A DNA stretch of 6,947 bases, taken from NCBI GenBank assembly GCA_001513395.1, contig LFTP01000122.1:1385-8331 (forward strand), in the 5' to 3' direction. The position numbers and the translations under genes are program-made. Position 1 is the stretch's first letter. Every line of letters starts with the position of its first letter. Below the pieces are notes generated by a model. It saw only the letters and a list, made by a program, of their open reading frames with translations, was not told the origin of the DNA and ran no database searches. Shown one piece after another: positions 4,874 to 6,947 of this stretch. Source of the stretch: Clostridia bacterium DTU080. Lineage in GTDB: Bacteria > Bacillota > Limnochordia > DTU080.

Positions 4874-6947
4874 CTATCCGCCCTTCCCGATACAACGATG
4901 TCCTCGGTCACCACATTGACCGTCAGAGGCGTAAGGTTGAAATTGATCATGGCGATCCCCGCTGTGGGGACCACTGTGCGGATCTTGCTCGCCTCTTGTG
5001 AATCAACACCGCCGGGAATGCCGATTACGTTGCCCAAAGTGGCAGGATCAAGACGCAAAAGCCGCGGACCGGGGCGCACTCCCGTAAACGAGAATCTGCC
5101 ATCCTCGTCACTGATCGCATAGCGTCCGTTGTCCAGTACCACGCGCACGCCGGCAACGGGTGTGCCCTCCCACGTGCAGAGCTGACCGACGATGATTCCT
5201 TCATCGCCTAAAACACCGAAGCTTACATATGTGGTGAGTTCAGCCATGGCCGACTCGAGGCAGTCAGTCGCTCTGGGCCTGAATTCCGCCACGGCCCGCA
5301 TGACCATCTCGCGATCTGCCGCTGCGTTCACAACGGCCTTGAAGGTTAGGCGCACCGTGCTTGATGCCGGCAACTCCTCGAGGCGATAGACCAGCACTCC
5401 CGGTGATTGCAGCGGATCGGTGATGGGTTCGCCGTCTTGACGCGACGAGGATTTGCAATAGGTCAGCCCGGGCGGCAATAGCACTCGTACGTCGACGTTG
5501 CACAGATCTGTCGTAGCGTTGATGTTGGTTACATCGATGTAGTAGGTGTTTTCTTCACCTATGGACACCAGAGTAGCATCGGCTGAAAGACTAACTGTCA
5601 GTCCGTCGCCGATCACAGAGGTGGCCACGCAGTTTGAGAGAGCCACCAGGGCGGTCAGAGCGCAGGCCAGCTCGCCTTGCACCTCGATGATCGCTCCTTC
5701 GGGCACCGTCTCTCTGACATAGGTGCTGAACAAGAGCCTGCCCTGACTGCCGCCCGGTACCAAGGGGATGTTCCAGACAATCGCATGCTCAGCGGGATCA
5801 TAGGCCAATGATGTATCTTCAGCACCGATGAAGTTCAGCCCGTGGAAGGCCTGTGAGCCTAATTGCCCGTCGAAGGCGATGGGCGGTGTCAAATGGGGAC
5901 TTAGCCGCGCCTTGACGACGACGTCACAGGCGTCGACCTCCGAGGCATTGCCAAAGCTCAGGTTGTAATTGAGTAGGCTGCCCGGCATGACTAGATCGTC
6001 AGCATCGACCTCCAGCTGCATAGGATCCCAGAGTTGCTCAACTCCTTCTACTCGCTCGATACTAAACATGGTCGTTATCGAGCACTCCTTCGGTGGCGGC
6101 TGGAAGAAGGTTACCGGGAAGACGTACGACGAATCGCCGATTTGGTTTTGATCGCTGGGAACGGTGATTGTTAACACGATGTCTCGCTCTGCGCCTGGAG
6201 GTAGCATGCCAAGGTCAATCCAGCCATTGTTGTTCGTGTCCCACAGCGGCGTCACACCGTCGGCACTGAATAGACCAGCCATCCAGCCGTGGGGTATCTG
6301 CTCGCTAAGAGTCACCTCCGGCACACAGGCTGTCTCGCCGACATTGACCACAGTCAGGCGGAATTGTACGCTTTCTCCGGCGTAGGCTACGCTACGCACC
6401 GGCGGATCCTTGGGAAGAAGCTGCACGCCGTGGACCGGCTCACGGTTCAGCACGATCAAATTAGATGCGATCACGGCCTGCTGGCCCGGCTGTTTTTCGT
6501 AGATGACTTGGGTGGCCTTGGGCAGTCTCTGCTTCTGCGGCCCCCATTCTATATACGCTTTGAACTCGATGACCACCGGTTCTTGTTGAGTGGGTTTCAC
6601 GGACTCGATCCAGATTTCAACAAAGCGGTTACCCTCGGAGTCGGTGATGATCCGAGCCTTCGCCGGTTCACCGACCTCCAACGAAACCGGGGTGCCGTTG
6701 ATCAGAAGCGGCATGTCCGGACCGTATGCATCGCGAATAGGGTTCTCGTTGGGGAGCAAAGGTTCCAGGACGCACACGCCAAGTGCCGGACTGGTGCCCT
6801 TGTTGTCGATGATTATCGTGTGCGTGACTATTGAGGATGGAAGACTTGAACCGGCACTCATCACAGACATCGTCTTCATAGGAGCCGGGGCGTTGGGGCA
6901 GCCTTGCGGCGGAGCCAAATCCACGCTGTAGCCGCGACGGACAAACA
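4870..6947 (-). CDS. DUF11-repeat surface protein with C-terminal SdrD-B/carboxypeptidase-regulatory-like domain (5' end missing)
   Basis: The frame is open to the right edge: FVRRGYS precedes the GTG at 6924, no stop is seen, and no signal peptide occurs, so the start lies outside. Residue numbers count from that GTG. About 18-170, 175-285, 300-437 and 440-565 are DUF11-like sandwich repeats. The penultimate strands correspond (LPPGAERDIVLTITV at 241-255, ELPASSTVRLTFKAV at 517-531), as do the 'PHG/PPGL' turns. A Ca-loop-like DTNNNGWID is at 229-237. About 575-665 is a regulatory-like or SdrD-B-like domain (GTPVAGVRVVLDNGRYAISDE, then DGRFSFTGVRPG). The last residues, TEDIVVSGRADR, contain a TonB-box-like stretch. 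Eleven cysteines are visible, mostly at equivalent repeat positions. No membrane anchor, LPXTG, dockerin or SLH motif appears in the visible part. It probably acts outside the inner membrane as a stalk or adhesive partner of the co-transcribed barrel protein. Exact role unknown. Confidence 0.85.
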   Translation of the reverse strand, partial: FVRRGYSVDLAPPQGCPNAPAPMKTMSVMSAGSSLPSSIVTHTIIIDNKGTSPALGVCVLEPLLPNENPIRDAYGPDMPLLINGTPVSLEVGEPAKARIITDSEGNRFVEIWIESVKPTQQEPVVIEFKAYIEWGPQKQRLPKATQVIYEKQPGQQAVIASNLIVLNREPVHGVQLLPKDPPVRSVAYAGESVQFRLTVVNVGETACVPEVTLSEQIPHGWMAGLFSADGVTPLWDTNNNGWIDLGMLPPGAERDIVLTITVPSDQNQIGDSSYVFPVTFFQPPPKECSITTMFSIERVEGVEQLWDPMQLEVDADDLVMPGSLLNYNLSFGNASEVDACDVVVKARLSPHLTPPIAFDGQLGSQAFHGLNFIGAEDTSLAYDPAEHAIVWNIPLVPGGSQGRLLFSTYVRETVPEGAIIEVQGELACALTALVALSNCVATSVIGDGLTVSLSADATLVSIGEENTYYIDVTNINATTDLCNVDVRVLLPPGLTYCKSSSRQDGEPITDPLQSPGVLVYRLEELPASSTVRLTFKAVVNAAADREMVMRAVAEFRPRATDCLESAMAELTTYVSFGVLGDEGIIVGQLCTWEGTPVAGVRVVLDNGRYAISDEDGRFSFTGVRPGPRLLRLDPATLGNVIGIPGGVDSQEASKIRTVVPTAGIAMINFNLTPLTVNVVTEDIVVSGRADR
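4881..4888 (-). promoter_or_regulatory. Ribosome binding site of the barrel gene, inside the upstream coding region
   Basis: On the minus strand GGGAAGGG lies seven bases before the ATG at 4873 and within the last codons of the upstream gene. With the ATGA stop/start overlap this points to coupled translation of the two proteins. It supports the first of the two adjacent ATG codons as start. Confidence 0.6.
4930..5202 (-). other. Carboxypeptidase-regulatory/SdrD-B-like domain
   Basis: Residues about 575-665 of the upstream protein: IIVGQLCTWEGTPVAGVRVV, a DNGRYAISDEDGRFSF hairpin and GVRPGPRLLRLD. This is the typical 'G-x-V-x-x-x-G-x-P-x-x-G-x-x-V...T-D-x-x-G-x-F-x-F...G-x-x-P-G' pattern of this small beta-sandwich. 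These domains sit at the ends of DUF11 arrays, and before the plug in many TonB-dependent receptors. Confidence 0.75.
5230..6837 (-). repeat. Tandem DUF11-type beta-sandwich repeats (protein level)
   Basis: Four diverged repeats of about 110-150 residues. Each has an opening strand of the form 'VxxxxxLTVVNxGxxxC', a Cys just before the next strand (C51, C200, C333, C475), a 'P-x-G' turn, and a penultimate strand of the form 'LPPGxxxxIVLTITV'. Three also have a Cys near the end (C281, C421, C555). C9, in PQGCP near the left edge of the visible protein, matches the terminal Cys of a repeat that begins off the window. The repeats are not identical at DNA level. Confidence 0.7.

Noticed and set aside
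6289..6834. 181-codon plus-strand ORF
   Set aside because: It is antisense to the DUF11 repeats of the upstream gene, with a His/Arg/Asp-rich composition typical of a reverse-strand shadow in GC-rich coding DNA.
6922..6924. GTG at 6924 as the real start of the DUF11 gene
   Set aside because: No signal peptide or ribosome site goes with it. The frame stays open to the edge (FVRRGYS upstream), and C9 looks like the end of a further repeat, so the start is off the window.

Overview
The window carries the end of one gene, one complete very large gene and the first codons of a third, all on the minus strand, plus a poorly coding gap of about 770 bases. The organism is almost certainly a diderm (outer-membrane) bacterium. 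The complete gene encodes a Sec-exported protein with a long C-terminal region rich in alternating aromatic and polar beta strands, ending in a BAM-type beta-signal. Coding regions are moderately GC-rich. The 32 visible residues of the leftmost gene recall ArsB/NhaD/SLC13-type permeases, some of the closest remembered examples being from Clostridia-like lineages. A diderm Firmicutes lineage is therefore possible, but the sequence alone does not fix the taxon.

Layout, read along the minus strand from the right edge. (1) 6947 to 4870: 3' part of a gene for a secreted or surface protein made of tandem DUF11-type beta-sandwich repeats, then a carboxypeptidase-regulatory/SdrD-B-like domain and a short TonB-box-like tail. 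Its true N-terminus lies off the window. (2) 4873 to 869: a 1334-residue protein with signal peptide, DUF11/Ig-like modules, a glucodextranase-B-like and a Big/invasin-like module, a conserved pre-barrel region and a large C-terminal outer-membrane barrel. Its start codon overlaps the previous stop by four bases (ATGA), so the two are co-transcribed and probably translationally coupled. (3) 868 to 98: no confidently coding gene. It holds small hairpins, a possible plus-strand terminator, a possible 79-residue plus-strand membrane peptide with a good ribosome binding site, a competing 155-codon minus-strand ORF, and a candidate promoter/operator for the next gene. (4) 97 to 1: start of a polytopic membrane permease gene.

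The two large proteins look like one surface-display system split in two. The first gives a cysteine-bearing DUF11 stalk with no visible anchor. The second gives a cysteine-free barrel with its own DUF11/Ig domains. From memory, related outer-membrane proteins often carry the DUF11 repeats, regulatory-like domain, Ig modules and barrel in one chain. The substrate or partner is unknown; adhesion, surface-layer organisation or transport are all possible. The permease fragment is probably a separate transcription unit.
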